Positions 49,461-62,335 of a stretch of 64,000 bases of DNA are shown piece by piece. The notes beneath the pieces were generated by a model, which made no database searches, was not told where the DNA came from, and was given only the letters and a program-made list of their open reading frames with translations. Positions within the stretch are counted from its first letter, which is position 1. Each line of letters begins with the position of its first letter. This stretch comes from Strigops habroptila (lineage: Eukaryota; Chordata; Aves; Psittaciformes; Psittacidae), in the NCBI RefSeq assembly GCF_004027225.2, contig NC_044277.2, positions 96,531,552-96,595,551 of the forward strand, in the 5' to 3' direction. The position numbers and the translations under genes were made by a program.

Positions 49461-51456
49461 AGAGATTATAATATATGTCCTCTCCCTTACCCTTCCCTCT
49501 TTCCCCTTCCCCTTCTCCCACTCAACGTAAATGAAGAAAGCTTATCATAAGTCCACTGACGCTTTTTCAGGGGGTTTACTGTACTCTGTTCTGATTTCAT
49601 AATACTGCCCTACACAGTACTCAGCAGTGTGATCATCTTCTGCCCCGATGGGTTATTTAGCTCACTTTCAGTGCCTACGACTGTGGTTGTGGCTTCCACA
49701 CCTGACTCCTTGAAACCTTGCATTACTGTTGCTCCTAGAAAAAACTTCTTACAGCAGCGAAACAGAAATTATTGCTTATACACTGCCTATTCCAATTTAT
49801 GATATACTAGTGTCTTGATTCTGACTGGTTGCTATATTAGCTAGCACCATCAAAAATGGACCCTGTAAACTACACATATGAACTTAGCCTTCTCTCCTTT
49901 GCAGTGCATTGCTGAATTAGTGAAAGAGCATAGTTTATAGAGAAAGGTGATGTGTATTATTAGACCACCTGATGCAGCTGAAAAAATGCAAGCGTTAGAG
50001 CACATAGAATTTTCTTCAAGAAATTAGAATCGGTGAAAAACAGGGACTTTGTCCAATTTCAGTGTAGTGTAAGTGCATTTATATGAATGCTCTAACTCTT
50101 TTGTTCTGACCTTTGTGGTTTTTCTAAAATCAGTCTTGTATTAATAACGCTGCTGAACTAGAAGAGTCACTGTTTAATATGAATGTATTTATTAGTTTGA
50201 TGCTATAGTTTTTAGTCCTTTTACATTTGGATCTAAAAACAGACCTCCAGTTTGGCTGACACTCAAAATGTCATTTTCAATTTTCAATAAATCATGTCTA
50301 AAATCAATCTCAACTCAGAAAGTATGATCACCTGAAAATCCTAACAATACTTTTCTGTACTTGTACCATTAACACTCCTTTAGGAGGCCGGAATCACATT
50401 TCATGGATTTTTCATGTCACAGGAAGATGTAAAAAGGTGTGTTTAGGTATATTCTGCCTAACATATAAACATGGTAAAGCTTAGGTGGAAAAATGCTGTC
50501 TCCAAATAAAATATTTTAAAAATAAGGAATAGTTATGTAGAGGTGATACTGTAAAGCATTTTTCAGAGATACTTGCATCTTGGGTTTCACTTGCTTAACC
50601 ATAAATATATAAATAAGTATCTGAATCACTGTTGGACTACACCTTTCAAATAGTTTGTGTTCAGATGGTTGCTGCATTACCTAGATTACATAAAAACATA
50701 GTTTTGTTTCAATTGACTTTTATTGGGGGGCTATATCAAGTAGAAAGCTGGGGAAACCACATACAGGAAAAAACAGTGACAACACTGAGTCTCTATAAAA
50801 TTGTGCTAACTAAACTAATACACAGGTGGCTCATTTGAATCTCCTTCTTGAAATACTCTTCTAAATAAGTATTTGCCCTTTGTGTTATTATAAGGCTTTG
50901 CTGCTTTATACATGTGCCACAGTTGTACAGAGTAATATTATTGCTACACAACCATATCAGCGCTGTTTTAGAAACCCTGTGAAGCTATCAGGACAGTTAG
51001 ATTGTCCAATACTTAAATTTCAATGGCCTGGATTAAGATTAGCTTGCATAAAGATGAGCCAATCTACCGTGAAGTCCTCATCATAAACTCTTGATAAAAC
51101 ACTTATTGCCCCTGGAGTTCAGGAGCTGAATGTTGCTGGTTCTGCACTTCTTCCACAGCTCCACAGAACATGTCACTTACTAGTAGATATTCTCTATCAA
51201 CTCCCTAATTTTTCTTCCTCAAAGCTGTCAAGCTTTGTTTTTTTCTCTCTTCACATTTGTAATTGCAATCCTATACTACTCTGGACATTGTCTCTGAAGA
51301 AGCAACGGACAACTGCTTTATTCCACTTAGAGACAATGAATGCTCCTGCTTTCCCCACCAGTCAGAAATAAAGTACAGAAAAGCAGAAATGTATACCCAC
51401 TGTTCATCAGCCTATTAATGAAGAAAACGTGAAGGTGTTCATATAAGTCAATGAAA

Positions 51457-51475
51457 GGGGCTGGGAGGGGGGGAG
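51457..51475 (+). other. Putative G-quadruplex motif
   Basis: GGGG-CT-GGG-A-GGGGGGG gives four G runs of three or more with very short loops, in SLC9A3 intron 1 on the sense strand. The motif is visible; folding is inferred. Confidence 0.6.
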
Positions 51476-51899
51476 AAGCCCAGCTTGTCAGCCTTCTATC
51501 TGTCTTGGTATGTCAATGGTTATGGAAAGTAGATCAGAAATCTATCAGATTTGGAATGGCAAAAATCCTATGCTGGTTCAAAGGTGTTTTATACAGTAAA
51601 AAAGTGGTCAGAAGAGAACGGAGGAAGAAAATCTAGGACATCTGCCATTATGTCTCTTGCTTTACTACCTGAAGGAGGCCAAAGGTAGCAGAGTCAAAAT
51701 ACTGGTGTGTTTTTTTGCTGGGGGAGCAGTGTTCTCAGACGTGAAAGCTTACTTCACCATGGCTACAGAGGTGGAGAGAGCTATTTTACTGGTGGATGAT
51801 AGGCAATGGGTTAGCAAAGAGTGTTCTGGGAATTACAATTGGTAACTGGGGGTGAAAGGTGTATGAGAATACTTTGCCTTCTCTTGCATTAGAATAACT

Positions 51900-52005
51900 T
51901 TAGGGTTTTGTGGGGTTTTTGTTTTGGTTGGTTGGCTTTTGTTGTTTGTTTCTGTTTTGGTTTGAGGTTGTTTTGTCTGTTTGTTGTTGTTGCTGTTACC
52001 TGTTT
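51900..52005. repeat. T/G-rich low-complexity tract
   Basis: About 100 bases of TTTTGTTTTGG, GGTTGGTTGG and TTGTTGTTG units. The overlapping Lys/Gln/Pro-rich minus-strand frame (51,889-52,149) is a composition artefact. Confidence 0.85.
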
Positions 52006-53169
52006 TTTTAAGAAAAGTTTCAGTTTATGATGTATATGGCTTGTGGAAACTATATATAATAGGAGATTCTCGTGGATTTTTTGGGACTTGGTGTTCATGT
52101 TGCGTACATTCAGAATGGAAGTTGGTGATGACAAGGCATTCTGCAACATGAACTATTGTATGTGAAATTTCATAAGCATCCCAAATACATGAAAAAGTGC
52201 CTAATGTTTTGGGGTTTGTGGGTAAAAAAAGCTGCTTTTTTATTGTGTGTGTGAAGATACTCGCATTTCTGGGGCAAGTCTAGGTATTGCTGCAAATGAA
52301 ACTGGAAGAAGAGTCTGTACAGTTTGCTTTCATACGCTATAGGAAATAAATCAACATGTCTGTCTACTACGAAACTTCAATGCATGCCAGGGTACTGTTT
52401 TACACACTATAGTTGATTTGACCCTCTTCATTTGAAATGTTCCAACTCTTCGTTCTAAGGTACGCAGTGTTCCACTTCGGCTAATGATCATTATTTCCTC
52501 TATTGATAGGCTCTCTTATCACTACAAATGAGTATCCTTATGGGATAAGGCCAATAAACTACTTACATGTGTAAAGCTAAGCCACAAAAACATCTTATCT
52601 ACATGAAAAAGGTACATGAGGTACAGCTGAGAACCCTCCTTGTGGGCTTCAGGTGTCCACTTTCTGGCACCTCAGTTCTCCAGATGAAGAGAGTAATACC
52701 AATGAAGAAAAAAACCCTAAAGAAAGATACACGTGTGTATATATATATAGTTACAGACTAGGGTATTGGTAAAGAATGTAACATTTTTAAACAACGTACT
52801 TGCAGAATAGAGTTCTGATTTAAGATTAAAGACACATGCACATTCTCCAGCCCTGCACATGCTTTCTAAGTTCATTTCATCAAGTGTTCTCCTCCTTTCT
52901 ACATCTTTAAAAGATCACATCTTGATAATAACCTTTTAATAAACAGACATGTAGAAGACACAAACAGTAGCAGGAAAGTCTGATAAAGGAAAAAAAAAAG
53001 CACAAGAAAAACCAAACAAGTAGGAGGGAGATCAGAAAACAACTTCAGAAACAAGTAGAAAGAAGGGAATAATCAGCTCAGGAGCTAAAAATGGGCAAGA
53101 GAAGAAATAGTTTAAACTGAATATTGTATGCAATTTTTTTTTTCTGAGGATATTTCTGAGGCCATGTCA

Positions 53170-53210
53170 ATTTAAAAAAAAAACAAAAACCAAAACCAAA
53201 ACACAACAAG
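53170..53210. repeat. A/C-rich low-complexity tract
   Basis: AAAAC and ACC units in complement orientation to the T/G-rich tracts. A related AAAAC-type patch lies at 53,400-53,424. Confidence 0.75.
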
Positions 53211-53622
53211 TATGCTTTTTACTTAGGCTATATGCACTGCATGCATCTATACTTGTTCATAATCCTAGGAATTGGAGAAAGATTGTATTTCTATTTTCAT
53301 TGGAGGTTATGTTATGGAACTTGTAAAATTCCTGCTTGTGGTTTAAATCCTTTTGTGGATTTCTTCATTCTTCAGAAGGATAGTTAATTTTTGTCCCAAA
53401 ATAAAAAACAAAACAAAAAACCTTCAAAGCAGTCTTTCTGTCTGTTTAACCCCCTGAACTTGCTCAGTGTGGAACAGATAAGCAACTGTAAGAAACAGTG
53501 GGAGAGTGAGTGACTAGGAACAGGAATGAGGAACAGTACACAACCTTTTCATTATCTGTGATAAAACCTCATGCCAACTGTTTTGGTATAGTTTATCTGA
53601 GTCTCCTAATGCCACAAAAGCT

Positions 53623-53645
53623 CTTTTTTTTTTTTTTTTTTTTTT
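53623..53645. repeat. Poly-T run
   Basis: An uninterrupted run of about 22 T. It may be the complement of a retroposon tail, but no element body is recognised. Confidence 0.85.
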
Positions 53646-56600
53646 AATCTAAAGGCTTTTATATAAGAAATTTGAAAGTGGGAGTGAAATTTTAATCCAG
53701 GGCAGCTGGTAAATCTCTCTTCAGGAATGCCACAATACTTTGCAGGAGGGGGAATAAGTGATTCAATAAGAACGAACAAACACTTGGGAGAACGCTGGCC
53801 TAGTGATACCTCAAAAAGATACTGTGTCAGATGGACTTGTTGAATCCTTCAGCTCTTGAGACCCCAGGAGGACGTGAGCACTCTGTAACTCTGTAACACT
53901 GGGGTGTAAACCACTCTGTATCTCTAAGCTTACAGAGATATAGGTTCCTGCAAATGCTCTACTTTGTGTATGTTCAGGCCCCTTCATATTGTCCCAAAGC
54001 ACTCTGAGAAAGGACCTCTTCAGAGAAATTTGTTAACATGAACAATTGATGTGGAGAATTTTAAGCATGTTAGGGATGGGCTAGGGAAGGAACTGTGAAA
54101 TGCAGGTCTAGCAACCCATCCAATTTAGACTCCTGGGGCAATATTTTCTTTGAAGAAATCAATACCCCACCCTCCAAAGCAAACTGTCAAAACAAAAGCC
54201 CATTTGACTTCCAAGTTTCTCCTGCTGGCATTTTAGCACTAGTGAAAAGTGTCAATTACTTAGCGGATTGTTTTAACAAAAAGGGGGGAAAAAGTGAGAA
54301 TAGCTCTTCGGTAAATAACATCTTTAGGAAGAAATGTTGAAGGATGCTTAGCAGAACTTTATTGGAAGTATTTAACTGAAAATGGAGCCAGAGACTCAAA
54401 TGGTGAGGACACCACCAGACCCTGCAAAGCTTAAACTATCAGCTTTGTCATGATTGTAGTGCTTGTTAAAAGCTGCTTTCATTAGCAGGTGATAATATGA
54501 AAAAGGACTTTGTATTGTGACTAGGAAGTCTGGACTTGGTTATCTTCCCCCCATATCCTCCTAAACAAGATAACAAGGAAAAAAGAATGTACATATTTTA
54601 CTTTTATTGTGAACTTAGTAGAAGCTGAGACAGTTTGACATAGTTACAATAGAGGCATACGAATTTCCTTCATGAATATAGCGTTTTATTATCTATCTTA
54701 AAAAAATATCACAGAAATGCTATAAATCTGTGCTGGCAACCATGTTGTGTAACTGGGGTGTCTTCATTTTAGTAAGATGCTGTATTTCCTCTTGCAAAGT
54801 CCTGTTTATAATACCTGTGAGCTAGGAATGTTTAGTACTGTAAAATCTCTGTCTTCCTAGGAATTACCATTTGTATGCCACATTTTAGGGAGCTGAAAAG
54901 AACATTTCCAACATGGAATAATAGCTTTGCATTTACAGTCCCAGGAACAACTGTGTAACCCATGTCTTTCTGAAATGGATCCCTATTTCCACGTTTTATT
55001 GCCATTTTACTCTTGTACCTTACTCATCCTTTTCCTGTCCTTCCTGCCCCCCCTGAAACATACATTTCTTTCCTTCCCCCTCCCCCTCCAAGTCTTGCAA
55101 GTCTCAAGTCTTAATTATTTAGAGTAGGGAAGAAGATACCAGGACAGTATAATTTGACAAGATTCAGATTACATCCCCTGACGAATAGCAAATGTACAAT
55201 GGTAACTTGTGTGAATTACATAAGAAAACAATGGCATGTTGAGAATGGCCCTGAATTGAATACAGTTCAGGCATGCATACCTAAGAAAGGATCTCTGCCA
55301 TCAATTACTTTCAGGCACCTGTGTGCAAAGTGCTTGGTGTTCTCTGTAGAACAATGGAATCCTTTTAATACCGCAGTCTTAGGATTGTTGAAACCATTGA
55401 TTTACTGTCTTCAGAGCTAAAGCCACTTATTACTAAGAGTGATCTACAAACCCTCCAAGTGACTGTAAATCTCTCGTCGTAAAGCAGCAGACCACAGGTC
55501 TGCAAGTAATGACTGCAGCAGCAAACCCTTTCAGGTGTACACAGGTTCTTCAAGTGAAAGGCTTTGTGAGGTCCTCTTTCTTTGTTTTTGTGAAGCTTTG
55601 TGTGTTAGAGATGCTTAGCAGGGACGCTGGTATGAGAAATACTGAATTATTACTTTGACCTGGCAGTAAGAAAATTGCTTTTCCAGTTGTTTTGACTCAT
55701 ACCACTAGAAGTTTATCAAAAGTCAGTGAGTTTCACCACCAGTTTGCTTAAATAAATGTTTTGAATTCTAATACAAACCTTCTTTTCCCCCTACTTACCA
55801 TTTCTAATTGCTCTGAAGTAATGGGGTAATGGATTACTGAGGTTTTCTGTACCTTCTGTGTTGCTCATTCTATTCAAAGATAAAGTGTTGAGTCCAAAGT
55901 CATAGAAGAGTATTTCTTATCTTTTTGCTCTTTGAGGAATTTGTCTCTGATTTTTCTCATCTCTCTGCAGTAGTGCAGTTAAACTAATGTCTTGAACAAC
56001 TAGGGGCTCTAATTAATCTTCAACTTGCTAATAAGTGGCACCCATCTAAAATTACATACAATTAAAACAATCTTGATCAGCTGCAGAGCATGGCCTGTTG
56101 ACTGTGTTGTAATATTTTGATTCCTTTTGTAAAACAGCTTACAGAGTATTCACCCCTATGGAAGGAGATACTTGATACCCAATTGGCTGCTAAATAAAGC
56201 ACTGTAAAGTCATAAATACTGAAACTACTGGCTGACAAGGAAGAGCCAACCGAGATGGAATACAAGACCTCAAGTGGAAACACTTTTAATTAAGGCACAA
56301 ATATTTAATGTTTATTCATGGAAGAAGAAAATTGAAAGATATTCTTAAAGGCCTTTGCAAAAACAGGGTTTTGAAGTAGATAGATATGGAGAATTTTCTC
56401 CTTCCTCAATAGCTGATAGTAGAAATAAGTCTGGATTCACTAATGTGTGCCTAGGTGAGTTCTTCTGCATTTATTTTTTGAAAGAAAAGATGCCTCAGCC
56501 TTTTGTCAATCCCAAATGTTAAAGTAGCAGTAGTTAGACACCAAGAAGGAAAATCTCGAAGTAGATTGTATACCAGTTTTCAAAAATATTTGGTTATTAT

Positions 56601-57564
56601 TTTCTCTGCCTCAATTACAGTTTCTTGAAAGTGGAAAAAATGTGGAAAGTGGAAGCTTTATGGATTCATTCACTTCCAAAAGTTGGGCTTTGAAGAAAAT
56701 GCTAAATATTCAAAAACTGGCTCAATATAAGTCTTGAGCCAGTAAGAATTCATAATGAAAATCTCTCAGGTACAAACAGATTGTAAACTGATGGAGGGAC
56801 TTGTCTAAATACAAAACTGATTTTCTATTAACTATTTTGTCATAGTTAAAACATTCTAACTCATTTACTAAAATGAATATTTTTACATTGGTTTGGTGGT
56901 ATAATAGTATTTCAGGGAATAGATGACATAGATTGATATAAGATGGCTTTATGTTACTGTATCAGTAGTAATAGTTGTACTGGAGGTAGAGTTGTTACGT
57001 GATTATACATAAAACTAAATATAGTTGTAGTATGGAGTTATTACAATGCTCCTACTCCAGAAGAATAGCAGTACTGATAACTATAAGGATGTAGATTTTT
57101 CAGGCCTTGACAGTTTAGACATATGTTTAACAAATTCATTTGATAAATGTTATTTAGTGGTTTAAATGCAGTATTCATGCCACAGTGAATAAACAGTGTT
57201 TGAATACTTGCTGTTCTGTTCTAATGCATAGTTTAGAGTTTGAACTGCTATAGGATTTGGGTTGAATTAAGTTGCTAGATTTTCCACTGAAATAGCTCTA
57301 GTCCTTGGCTATTCCACCCTACTTAATTCTGGGGATGTCTTTGGGATGGTAGTGAACTGGGAAAAGTAATCTTTCAGATTGGGTAAGTCAGTGATAAGTA
57401 GCTGCGTTTAAGGCTTAAGTCAGTGATACACTGTTCCTGTGATGTAACTGTCTCTGAAGCTGATGGCTGGGGAGAAAGAACACAGGAATACATGCATAGT
57501 GTCCTGTAACACAGGCATCATTTTGGTATTTTGCTGGACACGAGGCCTCCTATAGAGTTGACGG

Positions 57565-58880
57565 AATCATAGAATCACAGAATGGTTGAGGTTGCAAGGT
57601 ACCTCTGAAGATAATCTGGTATAACTCAATCAGGGCAACCTACAGCTGGTTGCCCAGGATCACGTCCTGACACTTTTGAGTATCTCCAAGGATAGAGACT
57701 CCACAACCCTTCTGGGCAACCTGTGCCAATGCTTGGCACCCTCAAAGTGAGAAAATGTTACCTGATGTTCAGAGGAAACCTCATGTGTTTCAGTTCGTGG
57801 CCTGTTACTGTGCACCACAGAAAAGAACCTGGCTCTGTCACCTTTGCGTCTTCCCTTCAGGTATTTACATATGTGGATGAAATCCCCTCTTGGGCCTTCT
57901 CTTCTACAGGTTAAACAGCCTCAGCTCTTTCAGCCTTTTTTTGTATGTGAGGTGCTCCAGTCTCTCATTTGTCTTCCTGGCCCTTCACTAGATACTGTCC
58001 AGTATGTCCATGTCTCTCTGGTTCTGAGGAGCCCATAACTCAACACAGACCTCACCAGTGCTGAGCAGAGGGGAAGGAGCACCTTCTTTAGGCTGCTGGG
58101 CAATACTTTGCCTAATGCAGCCCAGGATACCAGCAGCCACCTTTGCTGCAAGTGCACATCACTGGTTCTGTCTACTTGGTGGGTACCGGGACACTCAAGA
58201 CCTTTTCTGCCAACCAGCTTTCCAGCTGGGTGTCCCCCAGCATATCTCTGGTGCATGGGCTTGTTCCTTGTTGGGTGTGGGACTTTGCACTTCTCATTGC
58301 TGAACTCCCCAAGGTTCCTGTCAGCTCATTTCTCTAACCTGTTTGGGTTCCTCTGGTTAGCAGCACAACCCTCTGGCCTATCAGCCACTCATCCCAACCT
58401 TGCACCATCATCAAATTTGCTGAGGGTACACTCTGCCTCAACATCCAGATCATTAATGAAGATGCTGAACAGGACTGGACCCAGTCCTGGCCTCTGGGGT
58501 AGATCACTAGTTACAAGCCTCCAATTAGACTTTTGATCGCTACCCTCAGGGACCAGCCATTCAGATAGTTTTCAATCCACCTCACTGTCTTCTCATCCAG
58601 CCCCTACAGAAACAGCCTGGGGGACTATGAGGCCCCTATGGGAGACACTGTCAAAGGCCTTACTGAAGGCCCAGTAGACACTAGCCATTTCTCTGTCCTC
58701 ATCTACCAGGCCTGTCATTTAATCATGCAAGTTAACCAGGTGGGTCAAGCATGACTTCCTTTTTGTGGAGCCATGCTGTCTACTTCTGAGGAATTTCTTG
58801 TCCTTGATGTGCCTGGAAATTTTTTACAGAATTAGTTGTTCTATCAGCTAGACAGGCAGATCCTGGTGTTTGGATTAGCA
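57565..58880 (-). mobile_element. CR1 LINE 3' part, about 1.3 kb, reverse orientation
   Basis: This is the longest CR1 copy in the window. It opens with GGAATCATAGAATCACAGAA, then TGGTTGAGGTTGCAAGGTAC, GGGCAACCTGTGCCAATGCT, AGGTGCTCCAGTCTCTC, CTGGGTGTCCCCCAGCATAT, TTGCTGAGGGTACACTCTGC, GATGCTGAACAGGACTGGAC and CCTTACTGAAGGCCCAGTAG. It ends near the CCTGGAAATTTTTTACA / CAGGCAGATCCTGG region. On the minus strand this covers the 3' untranslated region and the C-terminal part of the ORF2 polymerase. The ORF is broken by stops and indels, so it is inactive. The plus-strand frames here (58,058-58,536) are antisense readings. Confidence 0.95.
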
Positions 58881-59022
58881 GTGTTCACATGTGGATGGAC
58901 CTTTATCCACATCCTACCTGGTCAAAGAAAGCAACACTTCTGCATGCTGTTTTGATGGAATTGATTAACTGCAGCATAACTGCATGCTAATACAGAAAAG
59001 AGGGGAATATATGGTGGCCATA

Positions 59023-59205
59023 TGAATCATAGAATGGTTTGGGTTTCAAGAGGTCTTAAAGCTCATCTAGTTCCAACCCCACTGCCATGGACAGGGACAC
59101 CTTACGCTACACCAGGTTGCTCAAAGCCCCGTCAACCCGGCCTTGAACAGTTCTAGGAATGGGGCAGCCACAGCTTCTCTGGGCAACCTGTACCAGGGCA
59201 CAAGA
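59023..59205 (-). mobile_element. CR1 LINE 3' end fragment
   Basis: Reverse orientation: GAATCATAGAATGGTTTGGG, CATCTAGTTCCAACCCC, CTGCCATGGACAGGGACACC, CCTTGAACAGTTC and GCCACAGCTTCTCTGGGCAA, ending near GTACCAGGGC. About 180 bp remain. It lies only about 150 bp from the larger CR1 at 57.5-58.9 kb in the same orientation, but it is a separate 3' end and hence a separate insertion. Confidence 0.95.
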
Positions 59206-61811
59206 AGTTTCTTGTAGATCAGTGACTGATCACTAAGAAAAAAAAGTCAGATAGAAAGTACTATCAGAAAGGGCAGGATAGAAGCTACAGATGAGAATAC
59301 TATTATGCAGAGTGCATAAAATGTTGTGATTAGATTGTGAAGGAAAAATAAAAAGAGCACAAAATATGTACATATTTTTCATTGTGTCTAACAACTAGGT
59401 TATTAACTCCTTAAATTCTGTTGTTTTGTTATAAAGAAGATGAACATTTGACCAGCATCCGAGGTTTTCTGTTAACATACCTTCCATTCATTGAAAGCAT
59501 TTTGCCATAAACTATTGCCTGACAGATTCTATCACTGTGTCCATTAGTCATAATCTCTTATCATGAATTAGCAAGATAAGATTTTTTAGACTTTGCGCTA
59601 TAGAGCTTCAAGAGGATACTAATTTCTTTTGGGCAATCTGTCCTCAGGGAGACTCATCCAGTGGTTCTATATCTTGCCCTGTGGAGTACAGTGTATCCTA
59701 GAGGATGCTATCTTTTAGAGGTGTAAAAAGAACATGCATAGCAATGCTTAGTTTTCTTCCCACTAAGGTGGCATTTCCTAGGCAAGATTAATAGTCAGCA
59801 TCACTTTGTTCTCTTCAATGTTACGCTAAATATTCCTTCAAATCAGGGAGCCATCTGCTCCAAATAATCCTATAAATCTTCATTTTACCTGTACAGGATT
59901 ATACCTAACAGGTTTTTAAAAGAACAGGATGGTGTAGCTATCCACAGTTGCAGAGTTTTCTGGTTTAGTATTTGCTTTTTTTTTTTTTTACTTCTGTGTT
60001 CCACAATCTCATGCAGCAGTCTTATGATTCAAGATAAGAATGAAAGATAGGTTGTAAAACAAGGAAGGTGATAGTTCCATCAGGCCAGTTATATAAGTTG
60101 TTCTGTAGCATCCATAACAAAGCCTGAAACATGTTTCCTGTAGTGGTGAAAACTTACACTGCTTTTACAGTAAGTGGCTGGAAAGAGAAGACTAGTTTTA
60201 TTACTTTCTTATTACTATTTAGAAAAAATGTGTGTACTCTTTCAAAAGTTTTGTTAGAAATAAAGAACAGAGCAAGCTGGGAAACTACACACTTTTACTT
60301 CACAATGTGATAGATATGGGATTGAAGTTGGTGGAAGAGAAATGCTTTGTAATTTGCCTTCCCCCTCTCCCCTGCTCAAGTTAATTCAATTGATTTTCAG
60401 ACATTCTCTGATCTGAGGATGAGGTTATTACACTTCATATGAGTCTATAAAAAGGGCTGCCACATTTATCACAGAGTTAAGGGGAGCAGCAATTCATTAG
60501 TACATAACATATTAATTTCATTTGCAACCTTATGTTCCCTAGCATTTCGGTAAATGGAAGTACGTCTTGTTTTCATGTCTTGAATACTTGTACTGAAGAA
60601 AATGGTAGTAAGTGAAAAGCTACAGCTGTTTACTTTTAGACAAAACTATTCGTTTTGAGCACTCGATAAAGCATCTTAATTCTTCAGCCTTTCCTAATGT
60701 ATAGAACATAGTTTTCAAGGCATGTTCACTTGAATAATGCTGTTTGGTGTTTGAAAGTATGAGGATGTAAGAACAGCAGGAGGAAGTATGAAGTTTCCTG
60801 CTGTTTATTGTGATTTAGAAGTAAAGATTAAAACTAGTCCAAGATAAATCTGCTACTGTAGGTGGAAACTCAGCTCGTGTATAAATACGGAAGCTCTTAT
60901 ATCAGGAAAGACCTACCCAAAAGTAAGGATGACTAGTCTATATCTGTATTTCCTCTTACTGCCTGGTATCATCTGTGATCTTTATCACATGATGGAGGAT
61001 CCCAATGTGTTAATAGTCAGTAAAATCTTGTCCGTATGCCCTCATCTGATAAAGGTTTTATGATCATAGTCAAGTGAAATACTACTACAGCCAACAGTAG
61101 TGTTTGTGCTGTTGTGCCTAAAACACAGTATCTGTACCTGGTGTTGAAAGAAGCCTGTTAAAGAGTCCATACTTTGGGAACAGTTTATCAGTTAAGAATA
61201 TGATGGAAGTATAGATAACTCATCAAGCAGATTCAGATGCTGACAAACTAAACAGTCATAACTGAAATGAAAATAGAAAAATACATCCTGCATTTTATCC
61301 TAATATCCTAAGTATACTACTTAGATGCTAGTGAGCATGGCAGGTAGTGGAGAATCCATAAACTTAAGGAAAATATAGCTGAAACTTGGCTGCTGTCTTG
61401 ACATTTGTTCATCTCTTTTTAACTTCCTATCAAGAGTAGAAGTCTATTTTGGTAGAGGAGTTCAAGAGATTAATGAAAAAAACCAGTATTAGCAGAAAAC
61501 TATTAAGTTTGGCTGTTCACAACACTTTCTGTTTTCCAATAAAAGTGGGATTAACCTACCTGTATTTTTTATTTTCTAACTGGTATAAAGCAGTGTCAGT
61601 TCAGGTAGGTGTTCTGTCTGGTTGATGCTTTTCCACACCAGCAGTCTTTTTCCAGAACCTATCCTGGCATTTACATGTATTTGAAGATGTTACATTAATC
61701 CTTTTAGAACTAAGTACACACACACACACGTATATATATTTCACTTACAAGCTTTCTCTCTCTTATGATTTATCTGTATGTAAGTGATTCAAGTCCCTTT
61801 ACTGGATATTA
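59206..61811. other. Intronic AT-rich DNA, nothing recognised
   Basis: No exon, RNA gene or named repeat is visible in this 2.6-kb stretch apart from a poly-T run near 59,978. Confidence 0.5.
61715..61740. repeat. (CA)n/(TA)n microsatellite
   Basis: A short ACACACACACAC run passes through CG into TATATATA. Confidence 0.85.
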
Positions 61812-62335
61812 GCTGGCAATGTGTGCTCACAGCCCAGAAAGCCAACCATCTCCTGGGCTACATCAAAAGCTTGACCAGCAGGTCGAGGTAGGTGATTCTG
61901 CCCCTCTGCTCTGCTCTCATGAGACCCCGCACAGAGAACTGCATTCAGATCTGGGGCCCCCAACTAAGAAAGGCTGAGAGAGTTGGGATTGTTCAGCCTG
62001 AAGAAAAGAGGGCTCTGGGAAGACCTTATTGTGGCCTTTCAGTAATTAAAGGGGAATTATAAGAAAGATGGTGACAGACTTTTTAGTAGGACTTGTTGCA
62101 ATAGGAAAAAGGGTAATGGTTTTAAACTAAAAGAGGGTAGATCTAGACTAGATATAAGGAAGACATTTTTTACAATGAGGGTGGGGAGGCACTGGCACAG
62201 GTTGCCCAGATAGGTGGTAGATGCCTTATCTCTGGAAATATTCAAGGTCAGGTTGGACAGGGCTCTGAGCAACCTGATCTGGTTCAATGTCCCTACTTGC
62301 AGGGGCATGGACTAGATGACCAACATAAGGCTTTG
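61812..62335 (+). mobile_element. CR1 LINE 3' end, about 520 bp
   Basis: Plus orientation: GTGTGCTCACAGCCCAGAAA, CTCCTGGGCTACATCAAAAG, GAGAGAGTTGGGATTGTTCA, GTTTTAAACTAAAAGAGGG, GGCACTGGCACAGGTTGCCC, TTCAAGGTCAGGTTGGACAG and a degraded end around GACTAGATGACCAACA. The typical ATTCTATG tail is lost. The start is the C-terminal ORF2 region. The minus-strand frame 62,057-62,308 is antisense to it. Confidence 0.95.

Noticed and set aside
57930..58536. Open frames of 108 and 142 codons on the two strands
   Set aside because: They lie within the CR1 copy at 57.6-58.9 kb and are decayed or antisense readings of it.
62057..62308. 83-codon minus frame; similar frame at 30,797-31,012
   Set aside because: Antisense to CR1 3' ends; the two resemble each other only because the elements do.
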